Below are positions 16,217-24,905 of a stretch of DNA of 64,000 nucleotides, piece by piece; position 1 is the first letter of the stretch; each line of letters starts with the position of its first letter. A model generated the notes under the pieces. The model worked only from the letters and a program-made list of their open reading frames with translations. It was not told the origin of the DNA and did not search any database. Source of the stretch: Ardenticatenaceae bacterium. Its GTDB lineage: Bacteria; Chloroflexota; Anaerolineae; Promineifilales; Promineifilaceae. The stretch lies in the NCBI GenBank assembly GCA_020634395.1, contig JACKBU010000001.1, positions 186,001 to 250,000 of the forward strand, in the 5' to 3' direction. A program made the translations under genes and the position numbers.

Positions 16217-18424
16217 ATGTTACCTGATCATACTTTTACCACGACCGTGGCCGGTAAGACCATTACCTTTGCCAGCGGTAAACTGGCCGAGCAAGCCGGC
16301 GGCGCGGTGACGATCCGCGTAGGCGACTGTCTGTTGCTGGCGACGGCCACGATGTCTAAGAATATCCGCGAAGGCCTGGATTTCTTCCCCCTGAGCGTAG
16401 ATTATGAAGAAAAAATGTATGCCGCCGGCCGTATCCCGGGTGGTTTTTATCGCCGGGAAGGCAAGCCCACAACGGAAGCCATTTTGACTTCGCGCCTGAC
16501 AGACCGGCCGTTACGGCCGTTATTCCCCGACGGTATGCGCAATGAAGTCCAGGTCATCGTCACCACTCTGTCCTCCGACAGCCTGCACCATCTGGATATC
16601 ATGTCGGTTAACGCCGCCAGCGCCGCCCTCACCATCTCCGACATTCCCTGGGGCGGCCCGGTTGGCGCGGTGCGCGTCGGCTACATCAACGGCCAACTGG
16701 TCGCCAACCCGACCATCCCGGAGATGGAAGCCAGCACGCTGGACCTGCGCCTGGCAGGCACGCGCGACGCCATCATCATGGTGGAAGCCGGAGCTGACGA
16801 AGTGCCGGAAGAGCTGTTTGTGGAAGCGCTGGACTTCGGGCACAAGGCGTTGCAGCCGCTGATTGACGTCCAGGAAGAAATGCGGGCAGCTATCGGTAAA
16901 GAAAAATACGAAGTGACGCTGGCCAGCCTGGACAGCGAGCTGGAAACGGCCGTTAAAGCCCGCCTGGGCAACCGCATCAAAGACATCATCGCCACCATTA
17001 CGGACCGCGACGGCCGTAACGAGGCGATGGATGCCCTGCGCGAGGAAGTCGTCAACAGCTTCATGGAAGAAGATGAGTCCATCGACCCGCGCGAAGTGCG
17101 CGAAATCATCGCCAACGAATTGAAGAAAGTGGTGCGGCATCAGATTTTGTACGAAGGCGTGCGCCCGGACGGCCGTGATTATACGACGATACGGCCGTTG
17201 TCCGCCGAAGTCGGCATCAGCCCGCGAGCTCACGGCTCCGGTTTGTTCCGCCGCGGCCAAACCCAGGTGCTATCCATCGTTGCCCTGGGCACACCGCGTG
17301 AGGCGCAGAAGTTGGAAGGCCTCTCGCCAGAGGAATCCCTGCGTTACATGCACCACTATAACTTCCCGCCCTTCTCCACCGGCGAAACCTGGCCCATGCG
17401 CGGCCCCAAGCGCCGCGAAATTGGCCACGGGGCACTGGCCGGCAACGCCCTGCTGCCCATGATTCCGTCGGAAGAAGAGTTCCCGTACACCATCCGCGTC
17501 GTCTCCGAGGTACTGTCCTCCAACGGTTCCACCAGCCAGGCCAGCGTCTGCGCCTCCACTCTGGCTTTGATGGACTGCGGTGTACCGATCAAACGACCGG
17601 TCGCCGGTGTGGCGATGGGCCTGGTCAGTGATGGCGATAAATACGCCATTCTCACCGACATCCAGGGCATGGAAGACCATCTGGGCGACATGGACTTTAA
17701 AGTCGCCGGCACCAGCGAAGGCATCACTGCCATCCAGATGGACATCAAAATCAGCGGCCTGACCAAAGAATTGATGGCCCAGGCGCTTGAACAGGCGCGC
17801 GCAGCCCGGATGCAAATTATGGAAACCATGCTGGCGACGATCAGCGAACCGCGTAAAGAGCTTAGCCCCTACGCTCCGCGCATGCTCACCATCAAGATTG
17901 ATCCGGACAAGATTGGTGCGGTCATCGGCAAGGGCGGCGCGACGATACGCAGCCTGGAGGAAACCTACGAGGTCTCCGTGGACATCCAGGAAGACGGCAC
18001 AATCTTTGTGGCTGGTGTGGATGGTCTGAAGGCCGAAGCGGCCGTGGACGCCATTGACGCCATGACCAAATCACCCGAACCGGGCCAGATCTACACCGGC
18101 AAAGTTGTGCGCACCACCGATTTCGGTGCGTTCGTGGAATTTATTCCCGGCACCGATGGCATGGTCCACATTTCGCAGATATCCAGCGAGCACCTGCGCA
18201 ACGTCGAGGACGCCATCAAGGTAGGCGACGAGGTGATGGTGATGGTCACCGACATCAGCCCGGAAGGTAAAGTGCGGCTGTCTCGGCGGGCCGTGCTGGA
18301 AGGCTGGACATTGGAAGAAGCGCGGGCCAGCGACAATCCGCGCAGCGGCGGCAGCAGCCGGGGACGGAGCAGCAACCGCGGCGGGCGGGACGGCAACGGC
18401 CGTTCTCGCGGCTCACGCCACTAA
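16217..18424 (+). CDS. pnp: polynucleotide phosphorylase
   Basis: 735-residue 3'-5' phosphorolytic exoribonuclease, a trimer acting in mRNA decay. Two RNase PH domains are visible (about 10-215 and 315-540; FFPLSVDYEEKMYAAGRIPGGF, RYMHHYNFPPFSTGE), separated by the helical domain, then a KH domain (about 555-615, IGAVIGKGGATIRSLEE) and an S1 domain (about 623-691, GKVVRTTDFGAFVEF). The tail is Ser/Arg/Gly-rich (NPRSGGSSRGRSSNRGG) and probably disordered, adding RNA affinity. ATG 16217 follows TGGAGG; the open frame extends 20 codons further upstream without a ribosome site. Confidence 0.97.
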   Translation: MLPDHTFTTTVAGKTITFASGKLAEQAGGAVTIRVGDCLLLATATMSKNIREGLDFFPLSVDYEEKMYAAGRIPGGFYRREGKPTTEAILTSRLTDRPLRPLFPDGMRNEVQVIVTTLSSDSLHHLDIMSVNAASAALTISDIPWGGPVGAVRVGYINGQLVANPTIPEMEASTLDLRLAGTRDAIIMVEAGADEVPEELFVEALDFGHKALQPLIDVQEEMRAAIGKEKYEVTLASLDSELETAVKARLGNRIKDIIATITDRDGRNEAMDALREEVVNSFMEEDESIDPREVREIIANELKKVVRHQILYEGVRPDGRDYTTIRPLSAEVGISPRAHGSGLFRRGQTQVLSIVALGTPREAQKLEGLSPEESLRYMHHYNFPPFSTGETWPMRGPKRREIGHGALAGNALLPMIPSEEEFPYTIRVVSEVLSSNGSTSQASVCASTLALMDCGVPIKRPVAGVAMGLVSDGDKYAILTDIQGMEDHLGDMDFKVAGTSEGITAIQMDIKISGLTKELMAQALEQARAARMQIMETMLATISEPRKELSPYAPRMLTIKIDPDKIGAVIGKGGATIRSLEETYEVSVDIQEDGTIFVAGVDGLKAEAAVDAIDAMTKSPEPGQIYTGKVVRTTDFGAFVEFIPGTDGMVHISQISSEHLRNVEDAIKVGDEVMVMVTDISPEGKVRLSRRAVLEGWTLEEARASDNPRSGGSSRGRSSNRGGRDGNGRSRGSRH

Positions 18425-18459
18425 TCCTCTCTGTTCTGAGTAACACCAATCCGAACTTG

Positions 18460-18493
18460 AAAGCCCTGGCCCAGATGGTCAGGGCTTTTCTCT
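18460..18493 (+). terminator. intrinsic terminator after pnp
   Basis: Stem AAAGCCCTG (18460-18468) / CAGGGCTTT (18480-18488), 11-base loop, then TCTCTT. Confidence 0.8.
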
Positions 18494-18514
18494 TACTTTC
18501 AACAGCTTATCCAG

Positions 18515-18520
18515 TATAAT
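18515..18520 (+). promoter_or_regulatory. -10 box of the AI-2E family gene
   Basis: TATAAT 44 bases ahead of ATG 18565; the -35 element is poor. Confidence 0.5.
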
Positions 18521-18564
18521 TACGACCTACGAACAACTTTGAGGAGTCGCCTGAAATAACGTCC

Positions 18565-19767
18565 ATGCCTGAATACCCGAAATCACCTGTTTGGAGTTCC
18601 GGAAGCAAACGACTGATCCTCATCATATTGTCGCTTGTTGCACTCCTCCTTATATTCCGGGTACGGATCTTGCTGCCGCCTTTTATCCTGGCTGTGATTC
18701 TGGCATATCTCGTCGCGCCCCTGGTAAAAGCGGCCAATGAACATACACGAATTCCCCGCACGCTGACAATCGTCCTCATTTATCTTGTTATCATTGCCGC
18801 CCTGGTAGCCATCCCAATCAGTACCATTCCTCCCATTGCGGTTCAGGTAAATGGCTTTATCACCAACATCCCCGCTTTCCTCCACCAGTTAAGCCAGTTA
18901 CTCTCAGAACTACAAGAACCCATCTATATCACAGAAGAAATCGTTATTCCGCTGAACCAACTGCCGCTGGACCAGGCATTTTTATCATTAAGCAGCAACC
19001 TCCTGAACATCGTCCAGGGGTTCGGCGGACAAACTATCAGCATTTTTGGCAGCGTCTTAGGCGCTTCGTTGAGCACTATTGGTTGGGTCGTGCTGGTTTT
19101 GTTTCTCTCGTTTTATATGGTCAAGGACCACGAGCAGTTGTTTCACAGTATGCTGGTACTGGTTCCTCGCAACTATCAAGGAGATGTGGTTAACCTCAGT
19201 GCTCAGGTTAGTGATTTATGGAATGCTTTTTTGCGCGGCCAACTGGTTCTGTGCTTTGTGGTCGGTACCATTGTCTTTTTTGTAGCTGTTTTTATTGGAC
19301 TGCCGAATGCGTTATTATTGGCGCTCATTGCGGGTTTGATGGAGTTTCTGCCCACAGTTGGCCCGGTGTTAGCCGCCATTCCGGCGGCATTCCTGGGCTA
19401 CTTTCAGAATGAGAGCAGTTGGCTGGGCAATTTGATTGGGCCATTCTGGTTCGTCATCGTGATCGTGATCATTTACACGGTCATCTACCAGACAGAGAAT
19501 TACTATCTGGTGCCTCGGATCATCGGCCACCGGCTGCAGCTTCATCCCATCGTTGTCGTCCTGGGCGCTATAGCGGGCGCCAGCATTGCCGGCATACTGG
19601 GCATCATGTTGGCCGCACCGATTCTAGCCAGTGGACGAATTGTCTTTGCTTACGTCTACGCAAAATTGACGGATCAACCGCCATTTCCTGATGTGCAAAG
19701 TACAGACTCGGGCCGCGAACCTACAGAACAAGGTCCAGAAACCCATCCGCGAACAACAAATTTGTAA
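18565..19767 (+). CDS. AI-2E family transporter (PerM/YtvI-like permease)
   Basis: 400-residue polytopic membrane protein with about eight hydrophobic helices: two near the N-terminus (residues 13-50), one at 68-90, a soluble loop 90-170, then a cluster from 170 to 380. The C-terminal LALIAGLMEFLPTVGPVLAAIPAAFLGY is the hallmark of this family, whose members export autoinducer-2 or act as Na+/H+ antiporters; the substrate cannot be chosen from sequence. The tail is hydrophilic and ends with Thr/Pro residues. The gene and the following two contain no ACGGCCGT copy, unlike most neighbours. Confidence 0.9.
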   Translation: MPEYPKSPVWSSGSKRLILIILSLVALLLIFRVRILLPPFILAVILAYLVAPLVKAANEHTRIPRTLTIVLIYLVIIAALVAIPISTIPPIAVQVNGFITNIPAFLHQLSQLLSELQEPIYITEEIVIPLNQLPLDQAFLSLSSNLLNIVQGFGGQTISIFGSVLGASLSTIGWVVLVLFLSFYMVKDHEQLFHSMLVLVPRNYQGDVVNLSAQVSDLWNAFLRGQLVLCFVVGTIVFFVAVFIGLPNALLLALIAGLMEFLPTVGPVLAAIPAAFLGYFQNESSWLGNLIGPFWFVIVIVIIYTVIYQTENYYLVPRIIGHRLQLHPIVVVLGAIAGASIAGILGIMLAAPILASGRIVFAYVYAKLTDQPPFPDVQSTDSGREPTEQGPETHPRTTNL

Positions 19768-19791
19768 CGTTATTAGCAAAGGAGAACAAAC

Positions 19792-19977
19792 ATGAATGCA
19801 AGTGAAAATGGATCTCAATTTGATGCTGACATCATCGCCGAAACGGAGAATTTCGCGGTCTGGCGCAGTCAGGAAGGTGATGATTTTGTTTACCACGTAG
19901 AAATGGGTGGTATTACGCTGCACCTGGCAGCCGAAGAGTGGGAAGAATTTATCGTTCTCATCAAGAGCGCAGCTTAA
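19792..19977 (+). CDS. small acidic protein, 61 aa, function unknown
   Basis: AAAGGAG precedes ATG 19792. The sequence reads as two or three beta strands and an amphipathic helix (FAVWRSQEGDDFVYHVEMG...EEWEEFIVLIKSA). It shares its pattern with the 62-residue protein at 1748: W-R, acidic Glu-Gly, beta hairpin, then (E/D)W(E/D)xFI. It lies between the permease and radC on the same strand, possibly cotranscribed. No function is assigned. Confidence 0.6.
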   Translation: MNASENGSQFDADIIAETENFAVWRSQEGDDFVYHVEMGGITLHLAAEEWEEFIVLIKSAA

Positions 19978-20048
19978 ATACATAGTGAAGGCGGTTAAAC
20001 GGCGGGAATTCCGCCTTCTGGCTACGGTCTGTTCAACGGGAGGGACGA

Positions 20049-20762
20049 ATGGATGTAGAAAACAATGTTGCCTATGTGCCCATGATCAAGGACATGGCCG
20101 AACATGACCGGCCGCGCGAAAGATTGGTTCAAGTAGGGCCGGGAGCAGTGTCTTCAGCAGAGTTACTGGCCATTATTTTGCGCACAGGGGTGGGTGGAGA
20201 AAATGTTCTGCGGTTGGCTGAACGGCTGCTAATAAGGTTCGGTTCGATACCGGGTTTGGCCCGGGCTACAATTCCTGAGTTGATGAGTGTGAAGGGTATT
20301 GGCCAGGCCAAAGCCGTGGAAATTAAAGCGGCGCTGGAAATTGGACGGCGGTTAATGGCCAGCGCACCGGAAGAAAAACCCCGCGTTACATCTCCGGCGG
20401 ATGCAGCTAATTTGTTGATGTCGGAGATGATGTTTTTGGAACAGGAACACCTGCGGCTGGTTTTGCTGGACACCAGGAACCGAGTAATTGGCACGCCAAA
20501 TATCTACGTCGGCAGCCTGAACACGTCGGTTATTCGTATTGGCGAGTTGTTCCGGGCGGCGATCAAAGCCAATGCCGCCGCTTTTATCGTGGCCCATAAC
20601 CATCCGTCTGGGGATCCCTCGCCCTCACCGGAAGACGTGAACGTAACCCGGCAGTTGGTGGCCGCAGGCAAACTGCTGGATCTGGAAGTATTGGATCACA
20701 TCGTGATAGGACACCAACGGTATGTTTCTTTGAAAGAACGAGGGCTGGGCTTTGACAGTTAA
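20049..20762 (+). CDS. radC: RadC-family JAB1/MPN domain protein
   Basis: 237 residues. The N-terminal helix-hairpin-helix part (about 15-95, ELMSVKGIGQAKAVEIKAALEIGRR) is followed by an MPN/JAB1 metalloprotease-like domain (about 105-235) with the zinc motif AHNHPSGDPSPSPED and an upstream Glu. Despite the name, a role in DNA repair is unproven for the family; the fold suggests metal-dependent hydrolysis. GGAGG at 20039-20043 precedes ATG 20049. The next gene starts eight bases beyond the stop, so the two are likely cotranscribed. Confidence 0.92.
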   Translation: MDVENNVAYVPMIKDMAEHDRPRERLVQVGPGAVSSAELLAIILRTGVGGENVLRLAERLLIRFGSIPGLARATIPELMSVKGIGQAKAVEIKAALEIGRRLMASAPEEKPRVTSPADAANLLMSEMMFLEQEHLRLVLLDTRNRVIGTPNIYVGSLNTSVIRIGELFRAAIKANAAAFIVAHNHPSGDPSPSPEDVNVTRQLVAAGKLLDLEVLDHIVIGHQRYVSLKERGLGFDS

Positions 20763-20770
20763 GGAACCGT

Positions 20771-21970
20771 ATGAGTAAAGCTGAAATTCTGATTAACGGC
20801 AGCCTGGGGGAACCGTTTTATGCGGCGCAGGGTGATAATCAGCGGATTACGGCCGTTGGCTGGATGTCCTGGTGGCTGCCCGCTCAACCCGATGACCCCA
20901 ACTGGAAAAACCGCCAACCCGTTTTCAGCAACTTCACCATTGACAACCGGCCGGTGCAGCAGTTGGCAACGCCGTGGGGAACTCACGTGGGCGGCTTGTG
21001 GCAGCAAGTACCGGCCGCCCCGGGCAATCGCTACGAGCTGACAGTTGAAGGGCAGGCCTGGTCCAGCGATGACACGACACCGGGCAGCCGGGTTGAGGCC
21101 GGCGACGTAAACTTACAGGTGGGCATTGACCCCACCGGCGGCCTGGATCCGGAAAGTCCACTCATCGAATGGAGTCCGGTAGCTCAGCCTCTTAGCCGCT
21201 GGGAGACGCTGCACCTGACGGCCGATGCAGAAACCGCCACCATCACTGTATATCTAAAGTCCGCGCCCACTCTGCCGAAGCGGCAGCAAAGTGTATTCTG
21301 GCGCAACGCCTTCTTGCGGCCGATTGGCCGCCACCGGCGCAGCATCAACATCGTGGGAACGGGCGATACCCACATCCTGCTGGAGCCAGAACATCCCCAT
21401 CCCGGCGAGCCGGTTCGGGTAACCATTTCCTCAACGCGGGAACACAAGGCCATTGATTTGCTGGTGAAAGATCCGGCGGAGCTTTTAACGGCCGTATCCC
21501 TGCAAGGCCATGCGCTGGATGGCGAGCGCCACCTCTGGCGTTACGAATTCGTGCCCAAAGAAGATGGCCTGTACGAAGTGCGCTTTGTGGGTGATAAGGG
21601 CGCACGTTTGCTGGCGCTCCGCCTGCTGCAGGTGGCCCGCGACGTGCAGCTTGTGCCCAGCGACGCCTCCCGCCTGAGCTACAAGCGCGTCTACGTGCTG
21701 CTGCCGCCCACGGCCGATATACACTGGTTTACAGCAGCGGCGCGCGGCGGGTTCGACGGCCGTTTCACGATCGGCTTTTCGGCGGACGATGCCGGGGTGG
21801 GTGATCTGGGTGACAAGCAGGTGCTGGCCGTCAATCCCCACCACTGGCCGGAAGTGTTAACCGCCTCCTGGTTTCAGCATCATTATCCGGGGGTAAAATT
21901 TACGGCCGTTATCGCCAGCAAACCCGATGATCTGGAAGCCTGGTTAAAAGACTGGCTGGATGAAACGTAA
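20771..21970 (+). CDS. uncharacterised beta-rich protein, 399 aa
   Basis: I do not recognise a named family. There is no signal peptide. The first 190 residues look like a jelly-roll, carbohydrate-binding-like module (GSLGEPFYAAQGDNQRITAVGWMSWWLP, then SRWETLHLTADAETATITVYLKS). About residues 205-295 look like an immunoglobulin-like module (PGEPVRVTISSTREHKAIDL...DGLYEVRFVGDK), and 300-399 forms an alpha/beta part (VLLPPTADIHWFTAAARGGFDGRFTIGFSADDAG). AGGAACCGT overlaps the radC end. It may be a peptidase-like or chitinase-like C-terminus, but no catalytic set is clear. Confidence 0.75.
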   Translation: MSKAEILINGSLGEPFYAAQGDNQRITAVGWMSWWLPAQPDDPNWKNRQPVFSNFTIDNRPVQQLATPWGTHVGGLWQQVPAAPGNRYELTVEGQAWSSDDTTPGSRVEAGDVNLQVGIDPTGGLDPESPLIEWSPVAQPLSRWETLHLTADAETATITVYLKSAPTLPKRQQSVFWRNAFLRPIGRHRRSINIVGTGDTHILLEPEHPHPGEPVRVTISSTREHKAIDLLVKDPAELLTAVSLQGHALDGERHLWRYEFVPKEDGLYEVRFVGDKGARLLALRLLQVARDVQLVPSDASRLSYKRVYVLLPPTADIHWFTAAARGGFDGRFTIGFSADDAGVGDLGDKQVLAVNPHHWPEVLTASWFQHHYPGVKFTAVIASKPDDLEAWLKDWLDET

Positions 21971-22011
21971 TCGTTTTAATCGGTCAGCCGGCAAACCAAC
22001 ACGGCTCCCCC

Positions 22012-23289
22012 CTACTCCTCAACCATCAATGCCACGTCCAAAATCTCCACCTGGAAGCTGTGGCCGGAAGCTACCAGACTCACGTCCTCGATAAACGCCG
22101 GCAGCGGCGCTCCCTGGCGGGCCAGTTCCTCCAGCAAGTCGGCTTCGTAAAACGAAACCTGCCCCAGAGGCACACGCTGATGGGTGTCTTGCACCACGGC
22201 ACAAGAGACACAGGCATCAGGCGTGGTGGGTGAAACGTCGCCGGTGCTGTAAAAACCGTGCTGCCAGGTGCGCTTCACGCCGCGGTCGTCGGTGTAATTG
22301 AGCCGCACAAAGAGCGGGCATTCGCTGCCCTGGACGCCGCACACGCCCAGGCTGTGGCTGGTAATCTGGAAGGTGAGCAGCAGGCGCAGCGCGTCGTAAT
22401 CGGTGACATCCTGACCGATCACCTGGCGCATGCGCACATCGGCGTGGCCGGTGCCTTCGCGGGTGAATTCCACCCCCGGCTCCCCGCTGACTTCCACAAT
22501 TTCCGACGTGCCTTCGGGCTGATCGCTCAATTCCACGTTCCAGACGTACAGGGACCAGTCGGCCCAACTATCGTAAAAATCGCCATTGCGGATCAGGTTG
22601 CGGTCGGTGGTTAGCGGACCAACCATATCGCCGTTGGCGGGAATTTCGGCACGCTGGCCGGAACCGAGCCGTTTGCCCTGCGAATTGGCCAGGACGTCTG
22701 CCTGGCCTTCCTGCACGGAAATTTGTGTTTCTTCATTGTCCACGACGACGGCATATTGGCCTGGGTGGCTGACAAAAACCAGGCCGTGGGGGGTGTTGAT
22801 GGAAACGGCGAACGGCCGTTCCTCATCCTGCAGCACCGTGAGTTGGATACGGCCGTTATCCAGATGCAGTTCTAGCTTCTGCGCCTCATCGCTCAAGCCA
22901 AAACGCGGCGCACTGGCCTCATTTAAGTTCACCAGCGAGCGGCTGTAAATTTGCAGACGGGCCAGCGGGTTTTCTGTCAGGTCCGGGGGATACACCAGCA
23001 GCGAAGCTGTTGAGGTTTCATCGGTGAGCACACGCGCACCGGCGGCCACAGGCAGGCCATTCTCCCCGGCAATAATCACCTGCGACTCGCCGCGGGCGTT
23101 ATCCACCCGCACGGTACCCTGGTTGGCCTGGGCAACGGTGTTCAGACTCAACTTCATGTTTTGCAAAGCGGCATTTACCCCCACCGGCACGGCAACGGTA
23201 AAAATCATGCAGATGCTGAAGCTGGCTAATAAAACAATCCAGGAGAGTCGCTGCCGTTCGACGTAAGCTGCTTCGCTATAGTGGCTCAT
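22012..23289 (-). CDS. FecR-domain-like membrane-anchored protein
   Basis: 425 residues from ATG 23289. This start makes an ATGA overlap with the acylphosphatase stop, which argues for translational coupling. One N-terminal membrane helix (about 14-38, WIVLLASFSICMIFTVAV) is followed by an extracellular FecR-like beta region (about 55-210: GLPVAAGARVLTDETSTASLLVYP; FAVSINTPHGLVFVSHPGQYAVVVD, the kind of sequence seen in FecR periplasmic domains), then a jelly-roll-like C-terminal half (225-425) with Cys pairs (GVCGVQGSEC; DACVSCAVV). FecR proteins usually act on sigma factors, but none is nearby, so signalling is only a possibility. Confidence 0.7.
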   Translation of the reverse strand: MSHYSEAAYVERQRLSWIVLLASFSICMIFTVAVPVGVNAALQNMKLSLNTVAQANQGTVRVDNARGESQVIIAGENGLPVAAGARVLTDETSTASLLVYPPDLTENPLARLQIYSRSLVNLNEASAPRFGLSDEAQKLELHLDNGRIQLTVLQDEERPFAVSINTPHGLVFVSHPGQYAVVVDNEETQISVQEGQADVLANSQGKRLGSGQRAEIPANGDMVGPLTTDRNLIRNGDFYDSWADWSLYVWNVELSDQPEGTSEIVEVSGEPGVEFTREGTGHADVRMRQVIGQDVTDYDALRLLLTFQITSHSLGVCGVQGSECPLFVRLNYTDDRGVKRTWQHGFYSTGDVSPTTPDACVSCAVVQDTHQRVPLGQVSFYEADLLEELARQGAPLPAFIEDVSLVASGHSFQVEILDVALMVEE

Positions 23290-23564
23290 ATCCAACGGAC
23301 CCTGAATCCCTTCAAATCGCCGGTCGCTTCGCTCCACGCTTCGTCCACCCGGTCGACGTAAGCGGCGGGAGAACCGCGATGCAAAAACTGCCGCAGTTCC
23401 GTTAGCTGCGATTCGGTGCCTTCGGCCACCACACGCACAGTTCCATCTGCCTGATTGGCTACCCAGCCGGCTATTTGCAGACGACGCGCTTCTTGTTGGG
23501 TGTAATAGCGGAAGTTGACCCCTTGTACACGGCCGTGTACCACGGCCTCCAATCGTTTGTTCAT
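23286..23564 (-). CDS. acyP: acylphosphatase
   Basis: 92 residues, the normal size of the family; hydrolyses acyl phosphates. The active-site loop GRVQGVNFRYYTQ (Arg for phosphate binding) and GWVANQADGTVRVVAEG (catalytic Asn) are both intact. The ATG at 23564 gives the standard length; a TATAAT lies 19 bases upstream. The stop overlaps the start of the next minus-strand gene. Confidence 0.93.
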   Translation of the reverse strand: MNKRLEAVVHGRVQGVNFRYYTQQEARRLQIAGWVANQADGTVRVVAEGTESQLTELRQFLHRGSPAAYVDRVDEAWSEATGDLKGFRVRWI

Positions 23565-23583
23565 ACTCGTACCCTCGGTGGTC

Positions 23584-23589
23584 ATTATA
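23584..23589 (-). promoter_or_regulatory. -10 box of acyP
   Basis: TATAAT on the minus strand, 19 bases before the acyP ATG; the short leader contains GAGGG. Confidence 0.5.
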
Positions 23590-23637
23590 CCGCGGTCAGG
23601 CACGCTGGCTCCACCGCGTAGGGCGAACAATCAACAA

Positions 23638-24702
23638 TCATTCAGAATTCGTTGCCTGCTGCCCGGCCAGTTGGCGCAGAATGCGGCCGGCCATGCCCGG
23701 TCCTTCGTACACCAGGCCGGTATAGGTTTGCACCAGCGCGGCCCCGGCGTCCAGCCTGGCCTGCACGTCGGCGGCGGTGCGCACACCGCCCACGCCAATG
23801 ATCGGCAGCCGCCCGCCGGTCTGCCGGGCGACGTAGGCGATGATTTCGGTACTGCGCGCGGCCAACGGCCGTCCACTCAAGCCGCCCGCCTCTGCCCGCA
23901 AGGCCGACTCCAGCCCGTCGCGGCTCAGGGTGGTATTGGTGGCGATGAGGCCGTCGATGCCTGCCGCCTGCACGGCCGTTAAAATCTCATCCAGATCCGC
24001 CCAGGTCAGGTCGGGGGCGATTTTGACGAGCAGCGGGCGCGGCCGTACGCTGTGTTTTTGCGAGAGACGGCCGTTTTCGGCCGTCAGCGCCCCCAAAAGC
24101 TGCCCCAGATAATCGCCGCCTTGCAGTTCCCGCAGGCCGGGCGTGTTGGGCGAGCTGATGTTGATGGCTAAATAATCAGCATAGGAATAGACGGCGTGCA
24201 TGACCAGCAGGTAATCTTTTTCGGCTTCGGCCAGGGGTGTTTGTTTTTGTTTGCCCAGGCTGACGCCCAGGATAAACGGCCGTTCCCCTTCTGCCAAAGC
24301 CTTCAAACGGGGCAGCGCCCGCACCACCCCGCCGTTAGGAAAGCCCATGCGGTTGATAATGGCCTCATCCTCCGGCAGGCGAAACACGCGCGGCCGGGGA
24401 TTGCCCGGCTGCGGCCAGGGCGTCAGCGTGCCCACTTCCACGTGCCCAAAGCCCAACATGCCCAACCCGGCGGCTACACGGACGTCTTTATCAAACCCGG
24501 CGGCAATACCCAGTACGTTGGGAAACGTCAGGCCAAAGACCGTCACTGGCTGCGGCAGAATTTCACCGGCAATGCGGCGCAGCACAGCCTGTCCGGCCAG
24601 ATTGCTTTGCGCCCTTTCCAGGGCGGCCACAGTGCGGTCGTGGGCCGTTTCGGCATCAATTTGTTTAAACACAGGGAAGAAGAGTTGGTCGTAAATTGTC
24701 AT
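23638..24702 (-). CDS. pyrD: dihydroorotate dehydrogenase (quinone), class 2
   Basis: 354-residue FMN enzyme that oxidises dihydroorotate to orotate in pyrimidine synthesis, linked to membrane quinone. The N-terminal helical extension (1-50) is typical of class 2. FMN and substrate motifs are GIAAGFDKD, NRMGFPNGG, NISSPNTPGLR (catalytic Ser), KIAPDLT, TNTT and IIGVGGV. The ATG at 24702 is fixed by a leaderless promoter. The gene is alone; no other pyr gene is in the window. Confidence 0.96.
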   Translation of the reverse strand: MTIYDQLFFPVFKQIDAETAHDRTVAALERAQSNLAGQAVLRRIAGEILPQPVTVFGLTFPNVLGIAAGFDKDVRVAAGLGMLGFGHVEVGTLTPWPQPGNPRPRVFRLPEDEAIINRMGFPNGGVVRALPRLKALAEGERPFILGVSLGKQKQTPLAEAEKDYLLVMHAVYSYADYLAINISSPNTPGLRELQGGDYLGQLLGALTAENGRLSQKHSVRPRPLLVKIAPDLTWADLDEILTAVQAAGIDGLIATNTTLSRDGLESALRAEAGGLSGRPLAARSTEIIAYVARQTGGRLPIIGVGGVRTAADVQARLDAGAALVQTYTGLVYEGPGMAGRILRQLAGQQATNSE

Positions 24703-24708
24703 GGGGCA

Positions 24709-24714
24709 ATTGTA
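24709..24714 (-). promoter_or_regulatory. -10 box of a leaderless pyrD promoter
   Basis: TACAAT on the minus strand with exactly six bases before the ATG at 24702. No ribosome-binding site is present. Confidence 0.65.
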
Positions 24715-24893
24715 GTGGAATCAAGAAGGGGCGTCCACGCCGGCAGCGACGGGCGGTGTGGCGGCGCCTGAATCGCGTCCCCGCGCTGCGAAGTGGCTGC
24801 ACAGCGTCGTAGGGGTCGCTCCTGGCAGCTTCTGGACTATGGCCGGGGCGGAATTGTTCACTTCTCGTTCATCGCGTCCCTCTAAAAAATTCG

Positions 24894-24899
24894 TATAAT
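24894..24899 (+). promoter_or_regulatory. -10 box of a leaderless promoter
   Basis: TATAAT with exactly six bases before the ATG at 24906, so the transcript should begin with the start codon. Confidence 0.7.
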
Positions 24900-24905
24900 A
24901 GCCGC

